Assembly: GCA_938038445.1 (NCBI GenBank)
Contig: CALHRZ010000003.1
Coordinates: forward strand, 186,001-250,000
Origin: an uncultured bacterium
GTDB lineage: Bacteria > Verrucomicrobiota > Kiritimatiellia > CAIKKV01
Direction: 5' to 3'
DNA: 64,000 nucleotides
Below the pieces are notes generated by a model. That model was not told the origin of the DNA, did not search any database, and was given only the letters and a program-made list of their open reading frames with translations. The position numbers and the translations under genes are program-made. Position 1 is the first letter of the stretch, and each line of letters begins with the position of its first letter. Positions 26,735 to 35,037 of the stretch are shown here, in pieces.

Positions 26735-27817
26735 ATGGCGCAGATTGAGATGAGTGAACTGTTGCAGGCGGCGGTCGAGATGAAGGCTTCGGACGTTCAT
26801 TTGACCGTGGGTTCGCCGCCGGTTTTCCGGCTTCATGGTTCCCTTCACCCGCTGGAACTTCCTGTTCTTACTCCGGACGATACGATGCGTCTGATGCAGA
26901 GCATTACCTCGCCGGAGGATCAGCAGAAGCTTCGGGAGCAAGGGGGAACCGATTTTGGCTTCAGTTTTGGGGAACTGGCGCGGTTTCGTGTCAGCATCTT
27001 TCGCCAGAAGGGATTTGTGGGGGTCGTACTGCGTTTGATTCCCAGCGAGCTGATGACTTTGGAACAGATCGGTCTTCCCACCCAGGTCAAGGAGCTCCTG
27101 TTCCGTCCCCGCGGGCTGATTCTGGTCACCGGTCCCACGGGGTCCGGTAAAACGACGACGTTGGCGAGTATGCTGAACGTGATCAATCAGGAGCGGGACT
27201 GTCACATCATCACGATCGAGGATCCGATCGAATATTATCACAAGCACCGCAAATCACTGGTAACTCAGCGGGAAGTCGGGGTGGATGTGCCATCCTTCTA
27301 CGAAGCGCTCCGGCGGGCGCTTCGGCAAGATCCGGACGTCATTCTCGTGGGGGAAATGCGGGACCTTGAAACGATGCAGGCGGCGATCACGGCGGCGGAA
27401 ACCGGCCATCTGGTCTTCGCCACCCTCCACACGACGGGCGCCGCCCGGACGGTCGATCGGATCGTGGATGCCTTTCCGATGGACCAGCAGGCGCAGGTTC
27501 GGACTCAGCTTGCTTCGGGGCTGGTGGCAGTGATTTCGCAGTTATTACTGGTACGTGCCGACCGGCCGGGTCGAATCGCAGCCTTCGAGATCATGATCAC
27601 GACTCCGGCGATTCAGGCGCTGATTCGTGACAACAAGACGTACCGGATCACGTCGGAGATTCAGACGGGGGCTAAGTGGGGGATGATGACGTTGGATGCC
27701 CATTTGATGAGCCTTTATGAAAGCGGGCTGATCACCTACGAAGATCTCATTACCAAGGCGCAGGATCCGGAAGGGATTGTGATGAAGTTGCGGGAACAGA
27801 GTGGGAAAAGGAGATAA
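26735..27817 (+). CDS. pilT: Type IV pilus retraction ATPase
   Basis: This 360-residue ATPase drives pilus depolymerisation, as needed for twitching or DNA uptake. It starts with the PilT-type [10 protein letters not shown], has Walker A G-P-T-G-S-G-K-T near residue 135, G-E-M-R-D-L-E-T near 205, and the [11 protein letters not shown] box. The zinc tetracysteine of PilB is absent, as expected for PilT. The C-terminal A-I-R-E-G-K-like motif region is present but diverged (I-R-D-N-K-T-Y). It is followed 5 nt later by the second pilB-type gene. Confidence 0.92.
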   Translation: MAQIEMSELLQAAVEMKASDVHLTVGSPPVFRLHGSLHPLELPVLTPDDTMRLMQSITSPEDQQKLREQGGTDFGFSFGELARFRVSIFRQKGFVGVVLRLIPSELMTLEQIGLPTQVKELLFRPRGLILVTGPTGSGKTTTLASMLNVINQERDCHIITIEDPIEYYHKHRKSLVTQREVGVDVPSFYEALRRALRQDPDVILVGEMRDLETMQAAITAAETGHLVFATLHTTGAARTVDRIVDAFPMDQQAQVRTQLASGLVAVISQLLLVRADRPGRIAAFEIMITTPAIQALIRDNKTYRITSEIQTGAKWGMMTLDAHLMSLYESGLITYEDLITKAQDPEGIVMKLREQSGKRR

Positions 27818-27822
27818 GGGCC

Positions 27823-29529
27823 ATGCCAGAACTGGAACAAGATCCCCTTCTCGCCCTTCTGTTGGAGCATGGGCATCTGACGGCCGGCCAGGCGAACGAC
27901 GTGTTGGAAGCGCGCAAGACGACGGGAAAGCCGACGCGGAATGTGGTGCTGAACCTCGAGCTCATGAGCGAAGATCGGTTGCTGGAGATTCTGGCCGAGT
28001 TGATGGGCACTCGCGTGATCAATTTACCCGCCACCGACATTCCCCCCGATGTGGTGCACGCCCTTCCGGCCAGTGTGGCTCGCATGTACATGGTCGTACC
28101 CGTTGAGAAGGACGCCCAGTCCGTCACCCTGGCGACTTACGATTTGGTGACGCCCGCCCTCCATGACGAGCTGGCGTTTGTTCTTTCTCTTGACGTTTCG
28201 TTTGTGCTGGCCCGGGAAGACGATGTGCGGACCTACGTGAACCAGTTTTACGGCGATGACAGCGCCTCCGTCTCTGACCTGCTGAGCGCGCTTGAGAAGA
28301 ACATGGAGGAGGAGGGATCGGCGCTCAACATCCAGGAAGAGACGGACCTCAAGGGACTCGAAGCGGCGGCCGGTAGTACGCCTGTGATTCGTTTCGTCAA
28401 TCTGGTGCTTTACAACGCGGTTCAAAGTCGAGCCTCGGACATTCATTTCGAACCGTTCGAAAACGAGTTTCGCATTCGGTACCGAGTGGACGGAACGCTC
28501 TATGAAATGGCGCCGCCGCCCAAACGGCTGGCCCTTCCGGTCATTTCTCGGTTGAAGGTGATGTCCAACCTTAACATCGCCGAACGGCGGCTTCCTCAGG
28601 ATGGCCGGCTTCAGTTGACGATTGCGGGCCGGCAAGTGGACTTCCGGGTTTCCTCGTTGCCGACAGCCTTTGGTGAAAGCGTGGTGCTCCGCGTGCTGGA
28701 CCGGGGCATGGTTTCACTCGACATCGAGAATCTCGGCATGCCGGACGACGTTTTGCAGGCCGTTTTGGTGGATATCGAAAAGCCGAACGGAATCATCATT
28801 GTGACCGGTCCGACGGGCTCCGGCAAGACGACCACCCTTTACGCTTGCCTACGCCGCATCAATCGGATTGACACGAAGATTCTGACGGCGGAGGACCCGG
28901 TTGAGTACGAGATTGACGGGATTGTGCAGGTCCCGATCAACGAAGCGACGGGCAACACTTTTCAGATCGTTCTTCGTGCGTTTCTTCGGCAGGATCCGGA
29001 CGTGCTGATGATCGGTGAAATCCGCGACCTTGAGACGGCGCACATCGGGATTCGGGCTTCGTTGACGGGCCATCTCGTGTTCAGCACGCTGCACACGAAC
29101 GACTCTGCGGGAGCCGTGACCCGTCTGATCGACATGGATGTTGAGCCCTATTTGATTTCTTCGACGCTCGAAGCGGTGCTCAGCCAGCGGCTGCTGCGGC
29201 GGATTTGTCCGAACTGCAAAGTCTCGTACACCCCTGAGGCGGAAACGCTTCAGCGCCTGGGATTGACGGAACAGGATGTTGCCGGCCGCCCGTTCTATCA
29301 CGGGAAAGGGTGTGAGCAATGCCACAACATCGGCTATCGGGGGCGCCAGGGGCTTTTCGAGTATATGCCGATTTCGGATCCCCTGCGGGATATGATCAAT
29401 CTGCGCAAGCCGACCCTACTTCTGCGGAACAAGGCGATTGAGCTGGGGATGCGGACGTTGCGGGAGGACGGCATCCGGAACATTTTCGACGGGTATACGA
29501 CCGTCGAGGAAGTTCTGAAATACACCTAG
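27823..29529 (+). CDS. Second PilB/GspE-family assembly ATPase
   Basis: The 568-residue protein has the same layout as the upstream PilB: an N-terminal MshEN-like domain, S-R-A-S-D-I-H-F-E-P, Walker A G-P-T-G-S-G-K-T near residue 330, [22 protein letters not shown], and two C-x2-C zinc pairs (C-P-N-C, C-E-Q-C). The two are clearly paralogous but differ over much of the N-terminal domain. One may serve a type IV pilus and the other a type II secretion-like system; which does which cannot be told. AGGAG lies 11 nt upstream of the ATG. Confidence 0.9.
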   Translation: MPELEQDPLLALLLEHGHLTAGQANDVLEARKTTGKPTRNVVLNLELMSEDRLLEILAELMGTRVINLPATDIPPDVVHALPASVARMYMVVPVEKDAQSVTLATYDLVTPALHDELAFVLSLDVSFVLAREDDVRTYVNQFYGDDSASVSDLLSALEKNMEEEGSALNIQEETDLKGLEAAAGSTPVIRFVNLVLYNAVQSRASDIHFEPFENEFRIRYRVDGTLYEMAPPPKRLALPVISRLKVMSNLNIAERRLPQDGRLQLTIAGRQVDFRVSSLPTAFGESVVLRVLDRGMVSLDIENLGMPDDVLQAVLVDIEKPNGIIIVTGPTGSGKTTTLYACLRRINRIDTKILTAEDPVEYEIDGIVQVPINEATGNTFQIVLRAFLRQDPDVLMIGEIRDLETAHIGIRASLTGHLVFSTLHTNDSAGAVTRLIDMDVEPYLISSTLEAVLSQRLLRRICPNCKVSYTPEAETLQRLGLTEQDVAGRPFYHGKGCEQCHNIGYRGRQGLFEYMPISDPLRDMINLRKPTLLLRNKAIELGMRTLREDGIRNIFDGYTTVEEVLKYT

Positions 29530-29539
29530 GAGTTGCCTG

Positions 29540-30463
29540 ATGGAAAAGATGGTGATTGTGGGTTCCGGCCCCGCAGGCTGCACGGCGGCCTTATACGGGG
29601 CACGGGCGGGCGTTTCGCCGCTCGTGGTGGAGGGGTTGGCTCCGGGGGGGCAGTTGACGACCACGACCGACGTGGAGAATTTTCCGGGTTTTCCAAAGGG
29701 CATTCAGGGAGGTGCGTTGATGGAGGCCATGAAAGCGCAGGCGACCCGATTCGGCGCTCGGTTTGAGATGGGACGGGTGACGGGGTCGGATTTTTCCCAT
29801 CGGCCGCTGCGTCTGATACTCGAAGAAGGACGAACGGTCGAAAGCCAAACGCTCATTCTGGCCTGTGGGGCGGAGGCGCGCTGGCTGGGCTTGCCGTCCG
29901 AGCAGGCCTTACGAGGGAAAGGCGTTTCCGCCTGTGCGACGTGCGACGGATTTTTCTTCCGGGGCGTTCCGGTGGCGGTTGTGGGGGGTGGAGACACGGC
30001 GATGGAGGAGGCGCTTTTCCTCACGCGGTTTGCTTCCCGCGTCCACGTCATTCACCGAAGAAACGCGTTCCGGGCTTCGCGCATCATGGCGGAGCGGGTG
30101 ATGCGTCATCCGAAGATCGAAACGATCTGGAATTCGGTGGTCGAGGAGGTTCGGGATCCGGCGCGGGGGGCCGTGACGGCTGTTGTGCTTCGGAACGTGG
30201 AGACGGGCGATCGGCAGGAGTTGCCGGTTCAGGGGGTATTTGTGGCCATTGGCCATACGCCCAGCACGGCCCCATTTCGGGGCCAGGTGGCCATGGATGA
30301 AAAGGGGTACATACGGGTTTCGGGTGTTTCCACCAGCGTTGAAGGTGTATACGCGGCCGGAGATGTCATGGATCCCGAATTTCGCCAGGCGGTGGTTGCT
30401 GCCGGCACGGGTTGCATGGCAGCCATGCGCGCCTGCCGGTATTTGGAGTCCCTTTCGCCATGA
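29540..30463 (+). CDS. trxB: Thioredoxin reductase
   Basis: This 307-residue FAD enzyme reduces thioredoxin with NADPH. It has the FAD loop G-S-G-P-A-G at the N-terminus, the redox-active C-A-T-C near residue 135, the NADPH loop G-G-G-D-T-A, and the C-terminal Y-A-A-G-D-V FAD motif. AGGAG lies 7 nt before the ATG. Its stop overlaps the start of the ABC exporter gene. Confidence 0.94.
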   Translation: MEKMVIVGSGPAGCTAALYGARAGVSPLVVEGLAPGGQLTTTTDVENFPGFPKGIQGGALMEAMKAQATRFGARFEMGRVTGSDFSHRPLRLILEEGRTVESQTLILACGAEARWLGLPSEQALRGKGVSACATCDGFFFRGVPVAVVGGGDTAMEEALFLTRFASRVHVIHRRNAFRASRIMAERVMRHPKIETIWNSVVEEVRDPARGAVTAVVLRNVETGDRQELPVQGVFVAIGHTPSTAPFRGQVAMDEKGYIRVSGVSTSVEGVYAAGDVMDPEFRQAVVAAGTGCMAAMRACRYLESLSP

Positions 30464-32277
30464 GCCGACGACGCGGCTGGCGCGCCGGGGACTGGCAGGT
30501 TTATCGGCGCCTGCTTCAGTTCAGCCTTCCCTATTTGCCCCGGTTGGCGGCGGGTCTTTTGTTCGGCATCCTGTATGCGGCTGCCAACGGTGCGTTCGTT
30601 TGGGCCATTCACAAGGGGCTACCGATGTTTTTTGGGGCGGAAGCCCAGAGGCTTTCGGACACGGACTTGCGCCGGCTTATGCTCGCTCTCCTCGCCTTTC
30701 CGTTGATTGCGGCGGTCCGAGGCATTGGCGATTTCGGAAGCAAATACCTTATCAAATGGGTGGGCAATCGGGTGGTGATGGATATTCGGAACGCGCTTCA
30801 GCAGCGGCTTTTGACATTGCCCATTCAGTTCTTTTCCGAACATCGAACGGGGGAACTGATGGCCCGTGTGACCCATGATCCGGCCCAGGTCGAAAATGCG
30901 GTCTCGTCGGTTCTTGGCGACATTGTGAAGGAACCGCTGACGCTTGCGGCGATGGTTGGATCGGTTCTCTGGCTTGACGTTCGGCTTGCCCTGGTGAGTC
31001 TCGTGCTGTTTCCGTTGTGCATCGTGCCGATTGTGACCTTTGGCCGCAAGATCCGGAAAAATGCACGCCTGGCTCAGGAACGGATTGCCGATCTTTCGGC
31101 CATTCTTCAGGAGACGATCGTGGGCGCCCGCATCGTGCGTGCCTACGGCATGGAGGAGCGGGAACGGGAACGGTTCGAGGTTCAGAATCGGACTTTTTTC
31201 AGCAAGGTGATGCGGATGGCACGCGCCCGTTCAGCGGTGGAACCCCTTGTGGTGTTTATGTCCGGCGTGGCGGTCTCCCTCGTCCTAGCGTATGCCGCTC
31301 ACCGGGGGCTTGCGATCAACCAGGTGATGGCCTTTGCGGCGGCGCTTGTACTGCTGTATGAGCCGGTCAAAAAGCTGAGCGGCATTCACCTCCAGATTCA
31401 GCAGAGCGTGGCGGCGGCGGAGCGGATTTTTACTCTGTTAGACAAGCCGGTATCGGTGGCGGATCGTCCGGGAGCGATTTCGTTCGAGGGTCCGCTTCAT
31501 ACGATCGAGTTTGATGGGGTGGAATTTTGTTATGAAGGGGGCCAGCCGGTGCTGCGGAATTTCTCGCTCAAGGTGGCTGCCGGCACGCGGGTGGCGATTG
31601 TGGGGCGTTCGGGCTCCGGCAAAACGACGCTGGTGAATCTGTTGCCGCGCTTTGCGGATCCGGTCCGGGGGTGCATCCGATTCAACGGGCGGGACATCCG
31701 GGACTATACTCTGAAGTCGCTGCGTCGGGCAATCGGCGTCGTCACCCAGGAGACGATTCTCTTCAACGACACCGTGGCAAACAATATCCGCTATGGGCAA
31801 CCCGATGCCCCGATATCGGCCGTTATGGATGCCGCCCGGCGGGCCAACGCCCACGACTTCATTGCGGCGCTTCCGGCTGGCTATGATACGCCGATTGGGG
31901 AACGGGGGCTTCGGCTGTCGGGGGGGGAGAAGCAGCGTCTAGCCATTGCGCGGGCGGTTCTTCGGAATCCCCCCCTAATGATCCTGGATGAAGCGACCAG
32001 TGCGCTGGACACGGCATCGGAGCGGCTTGTGCAGGAGGCGCTGGATCAACTGATGGAAGGGCGTACGGTGTTTATGGTGGCCCATCGGTTGTCCACCGTG
32101 CAGCACTGTGACCGCATTGTGGTATTGGAGCAGGGGCGGTTGGTGGAGGAGGGGCGGCATGAGGAGCTCCTGGATGCGGGAGGGATTTACTATCAACTCT
32201 ACCAAATGCAGTTCAAGGAACAGGCCGGGAGTGTCGGAGGACGTCTTGGATATAATCCCGAGTCCGTGGGAACGTGA
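30460..32277 (+). CDS. ABC exporter, MsbA/lipid-A flippase type
   Basis: The 605-residue half-transporter fuses a membrane domain (about residues 15-330, with several hydrophobic helices) to an ATPase domain. The latter has Walker A G-R-S-G-S-G-K-T near 390, the signature L-S-G-G-E-K-Q-R and Walker B L-M-I-L-D-E. This architecture fits MsbA and related lipid or peptide exporters; in a Gram-negative with LPS genes a lipid flippase is likely but not proven. The start at 30460 is chosen for the ATGA overlap with trxB; a longer frame begins at 30412. The end overlaps the convergent transglycosylase by 65 nt. Confidence 0.88.
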   Translation: MSRRRGWRAGDWQVYRRLLQFSLPYLPRLAAGLLFGILYAAANGAFVWAIHKGLPMFFGAEAQRLSDTDLRRLMLALLAFPLIAAVRGIGDFGSKYLIKWVGNRVVMDIRNALQQRLLTLPIQFFSEHRTGELMARVTHDPAQVENAVSSVLGDIVKEPLTLAAMVGSVLWLDVRLALVSLVLFPLCIVPIVTFGRKIRKNARLAQERIADLSAILQETIVGARIVRAYGMEERERERFEVQNRTFFSKVMRMARARSAVEPLVVFMSGVAVSLVLAYAAHRGLAINQVMAFAAALVLLYEPVKKLSGIHLQIQQSVAAAERIFTLLDKPVSVADRPGAISFEGPLHTIEFDGVEFCYEGGQPVLRNFSLKVAAGTRVAIVGRSGSGKTTLVNLLPRFADPVRGCIRFNGRDIRDYTLKSLRRAIGVVTQETILFNDTVANNIRYGQPDAPISAVMDAARRANAHDFIAALPAGYDTPIGERGLRLSGGEKQRLAIARAVLRNPPLMILDEATSALDTASERLVQEALDQLMEGRTVFMVAHRLSTVQHCDRIVVLEQGRLVEEGRHEELLDAGGIYYQLYQMQFKEQAGSVGGRLGYNPESVGT

Positions 32278-32746
32278 TGGTTTCGATGAAACCGGTTGCC
32301 GAGCGGTCGGGGGCAGCGGCCGCCCAGCGCAGGGCGTTCGAACGGCCGGCGTTATACTCGGCGAGAGCGAAGGGATCGGGATCGTCCCGGTCGTACCAGC
32401 GGGATCGGGCGCGGGCCAGATACCAAGCACCGGCCAGCAGGTTGGTAAGAGGGTTTTCGAGGTGTTGGGAGTCGAAGTTTGGAATTCGCTCGGCTGCGGC
32501 CCACTCGCGGCCTGCGGCTTCGCGGACCTGCATCAGTCCGTATTCGCCGGCGGCACCCCGCACCGAGGGGCGGAATCCGCTTTCCCTTCGGACGACGGCC
32601 CGGACGAGAAGGGGATCGATCTGGTATTGTGCTGCGGCGAAGCGGATCAAGCGGTCGTAGCGGTGACGGCGCCAGAAGGTTCGGCCCGCGAAGGCGGCGC
32701 CGAGAAGGATGGGCACGAGGACGAGTCGAAGGAGCCGCCACGTCAT
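32213..32746 (-). CDS. Membrane-anchored lytic transglycosylase (SLT domain)
   Basis: The 177-residue protein has one N-terminal membrane segment (about residues 5-22) and then an SLT/lysozyme-like domain. The catalytic Glu is in R-R-E-S-G-F-R-P near residue 56, followed by G-E-Y-G-L-M-Q-V and E-Y-N-A-G. It should cleave peptidoglycan glycan strands in the periplasm, possibly to make room for the pilus or envelope complexes encoded nearby. There is no ribosome site, and a promoter lies directly before the ATG. Confidence 0.88.
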   Translation of the reverse strand: MTWRLLRLVLVPILLGAAFAGRTFWRRHRYDRLIRFAAAQYQIDPLLVRAVVRRESGFRPSVRGAAGEYGLMQVREAAGREWAAAERIPNFDSQHLENPLTNLLAGAWYLARARSRWYDRDDPDPFALAEYNAGRSNALRWAAAAPDRSATGFIETITFPRTRDYIQDVLRHSRPVP

Positions 32747-32753
32747 GGGGGCT

Positions 32754-32781
32754 ATCTTAGCGCGACGGTCGGCATTGTCAA
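32754..32781 (-). promoter_or_regulatory. Promoter of the transglycosylase gene, predicting a leaderless mRNA
   Basis: On the minus strand a perfect TTGACA (32781-32776), a 16-nt spacer and TAAGAT (32759-32754). The -10 box ends 7 nt before the ATG at 32746, so the transcript should begin at or beside the start codon. The bases between are A-G followed by five C, with no ribosome site. Confidence 0.5.
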
Positions 32782-32796
32782 GAAGGAGACGGGATC

Positions 32797-33213
32797 ATGA
32801 AGCATTATCGGAAGGAGCTGTGGATGCATGTGCCTTCCCGGCGCGCCTTTGTGAACATCACGCCTCAGGTCGAGACTTGTCTGACGGAAAGCGGCATTCG
32901 GGAGGGGTTGCTTCTCTGCAATGCCATGCACATCACGGCAAGCGTGTTCATCAACGACGATGAAGCGGGGCTTCATCGGGATTTCGAGCGCTGGCTGGAA
33001 CGCCTGGCCCCGGAGAAGCCCTACACGCAATATGATCACAATGGGGCCGAAGACAATGCGGATGCCCATTTGAAACGGACGATCATGGGGCGCGAGGTGT
33101 TGGTCGCCGTCACTGCCGGCCGGCTGGATCTTGGGCCGTGGGAGCGGATTTTCTATGGGGAATTTGATGGAAAACGACGCAAGCGCATTTTGATCAAGAT
33201 CATTGGGGAATGA
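32797..33213 (+). CDS. YjbQ/UPF0047 family protein
   Basis: The 138-residue protein matches the YjbQ family, which has weak thiamine-phosphate-synthase-like activity in some members but no settled role. The family core is visible as R-x-F-V-N-I-T, the [13 protein letters not shown] strand, Y[12 protein letters not shown] and the final G[16 protein letters not shown] stretch. Conserved His residues suggest a metal site. AAGGAG precedes the ATG. It overlaps queA by 4 nt. Confidence 0.85.
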   Translation: MKHYRKELWMHVPSRRAFVNITPQVETCLTESGIREGLLLCNAMHITASVFINDDEAGLHRDFERWLERLAPEKPYTQYDHNGAEDNADAHLKRTIMGREVLVAVTAGRLDLGPWERIFYGEFDGKRRKRILIKIIGE

Positions 33214-34274
33214 TGGACCGGACGGATGCCTACTACTATTCGTTGCCTGAGGAACTGATTGCCCAGGAACCCCTTCCGGATCGGTCGGCGTCCCGGATGC
33301 TGGTTTTGGATCGGCGGACGGATCGAATCGAACATCGGACGGTCCGCGATCTGCCGGAATTTTTTCGGCCGGGGGATGCGCTGGTATTGAACGACAGCCG
33401 GGTGATTACGGCACGGTTGCTGGGACGAAAGCGGGGAAGCGGCGGCCGCGTGGATTTGCTTTTTTTGGAGGAGGAGCGACCGAGTTATTGGGCGGCGCTG
33501 GTAAGGGCTTCCGGCCGGATTCGGCCCGGGCTTGTTTTTGAAGACCCTGCGGGGGAGTGGACGGCGGAGGTGGTGGAAATCCGACCGACGGGCGGTGTAA
33601 GCCTTCAGGTGACGAGTGGCCGTCCTCTGTCGGAAATTCTGGAAGCGAGAGGGCTTCCTCCTTTGCCTCCGTACATTCGGCGGTTCTGGGGCTCGGGACG
33701 GGGTGATCCCGCCCAGATTCAGAGGGATCGGGAACGCTATCAGACGGTCTATGCGCGTTTGCCTGGTTCGGTGGCCGCTCCCACGGCGGGGCTTCACTTG
33801 ACGAACGACCTTTTGAATGCGATTCGCAATCGGGGGGTTATTCTCGTGCATGTGACGCTACATGTCGGGCTGGGAACCTTCAAGCCGATTGAGGCCGATT
33901 CGATTGAACGCCATGTCATGCACGAAGAGCGGTTCGAGTTGACCGAGGCGGCGGCCGAGGCTCTGAATCGCGTACGGGAGGGGGGAGGGCGAATTGCGGC
34001 GGTTGGAACGACCTCTGTCCGGGTTCTGGAAACCACGGTGACGGAGGAGAGGATTTTTCGGGCAGAATGCGGCCGTACGCGATTGTTTATTCATCCCCCT
34101 TACCGGTTTCGAGCGGTGGATGTATTGCTGACCAATTTTCATTTGCCCCGTTCGTCTCTTCTGGTTTTGGTCAGCGCATTCGCCGGCCGGGAGCGAATTT
34201 TGCGCGCTTACGAGGAAGCGATCCGAACACGCTATCGGTTTTTCAGTTATGGGGATGCGATGTTGATTTTATGA
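33210..34274 (+). CDS. queA: S-adenosylmethionine:tRNA ribosyltransferase-isomerase
   Basis: This enzyme transfers the ribosyl part of SAM to preQ1 in tRNA to make epoxyqueuosine. The 354-residue protein has the typical N-terminal Y[11 protein letters not shown], the L-N-x-S-R-V segment, P-P-Y-I-R-R, Q-T-V-Y-A and P-T-A-G-L-H-L motifs, and H-V-G-L-G-T-F near residue 215. The start overlaps the yjbQ-like stop. No tgt or queG is in the window. Confidence 0.94.
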   Translation: MMDRTDAYYYSLPEELIAQEPLPDRSASRMLVLDRRTDRIEHRTVRDLPEFFRPGDALVLNDSRVITARLLGRKRGSGGRVDLLFLEEERPSYWAALVRASGRIRPGLVFEDPAGEWTAEVVEIRPTGGVSLQVTSGRPLSEILEARGLPPLPPYIRRFWGSGRGDPAQIQRDRERYQTVYARLPGSVAAPTAGLHLTNDLLNAIRNRGVILVHVTLHVGLGTFKPIEADSIERHVMHEERFELTEAAAEALNRVREGGGRIAAVGTTSVRVLETTVTEERIFRAECGRTRLFIHPPYRFRAVDVLLTNFHLPRSSLLVLVSAFAGRERILRAYEEAIRTRYRFFSYGDAMLIL

Positions 34275-34292
34275 GAAAAGTAAAAAAAGGAG

Positions 34293-34321
34293 TTGACTTT
34301 CATTTGGGATGGCCTTATTTT
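34293..34321 (+). promoter_or_regulatory. Sigma-70-type promoter for the pseudopilin gene
   Basis: TTGACT (34293-34298), a 17-nt spacer and TATTTT (34316-34321). The leader would be about 40 nt and includes the ribosome site GAAAGGAAGG. With the terminator at 34994 this makes the pseudopilin a single-gene transcription unit. Confidence 0.5.
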
Positions 34322-34366
34322 CCCGTTATATCTTTGAGGGACAGTTTTAGAAAGGAAGGGTGAATC

Positions 34367-34960
34367 ATGAAGCGCATCGGGTGGTTTCGCAGAGTCGGTT
34401 TCACGTTGATTGAGTTGTTGGTGGTGATTGCCATCATTGGGATTCTGGCGGGATTGTTGTTGCCCACCTTGGCGACAGTTCGTGAACGCGCGCGCCGCAC
34501 GCAATGTGTCAACAATCTAAAGGAAATTTATAAAGGGCTCAATTTGTTTGCAGACGACCGGATCAGCGATTTTTCTCCTCTTCCGGGCAATCTCAAGCAG
34601 TTGGCGCCGTATGTCGGAACAAAATCGGGCAAACTGTTCATTTGTCCGTCAGACCTTAATGTTAATCGAGCGTCTGGGGTTTTGGAAGGCCCGGTTGAAA
34701 ATCCGGCGGACATGGCGGAGGTCAACATTTCGTATTTCTATTACCGGACGGGCAGCCGAGCGGAAGTTAGCGATCTGACGTTGTCGTTGACCAACGCTTC
34801 TGCGCAACTGGTGATGAAGGACAAGCGATTTACTGCGCATGGCGATTTTGTGAACGTGCTGTTTCTTGATGGGCACACGGAAGGGGTGACGATTACGGGC
34901 GGTGTGGACAATGTGGCCACCGTGTATAATCCGTACAACGCCACACCAGCGACCCACTGA
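34367..34960 (+). CDS. Type IV pseudopilin with H-x9-DG motif
   Basis: The 197-residue protein has a prepilin signal: short basic leader, cleavage after Gly11, then [11 protein letters not shown] with Glu at +5. The hydrophobic N-terminal helix and the Cys pair around 45 and 89 are typical. Near the C-terminus [12 protein letters not shown] fits the H-x9-DG signature of the large pseudopilin family of Planctomycetes and Verrucomicrobia-like bacteria. It is processed by PilD (not here) and could be built by one of the PilB ATPases encoded upstream. It has its own promoter and terminator. Confidence 0.88.
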   Translation: MKRIGWFRRVGFTLIELLVVIAIIGILAGLLLPTLATVRERARRTQCVNNLKEIYKGLNLFADDRISDFSPLPGNLKQLAPYVGTKSGKLFICPSDLNVNRASGVLEGPVENPADMAEVNISYFYYRTGSRAEVSDLTLSLTNASAQLVMKDKRFTAHGDFVNVLFLDGHTEGVTITGGVDNVATVYNPYNATPATH

Positions 34961-34993
34961 TGATGGGCTGAATCGTTTGCAGAGCATTTTTCG

Positions 34994-35032
34994 GGGCCTT
35001 CCCGTTCGGCGAGGAAGGCCCTTTTTTATTTT
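34994..35032 (+). terminator. Rho-independent terminator after the pseudopilin gene
   Basis: GGGCCTTCC (34994-35002) and GGAAGGCCC (35013-35021) form a perfect 9-bp stem with a 10-nt loop, followed by a long T-tract (35022-35032, TTTTTTATTTT). It ends 5 nt before the priA start codon. Confidence 0.9.
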
Positions 35033-35037
35033 GTGAT

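Noticed and set aside
24913-26736. A 607-residue minus-strand open frame
   Set aside because: His/Arg/Gln-rich shadow opposite pilB; no motifs.
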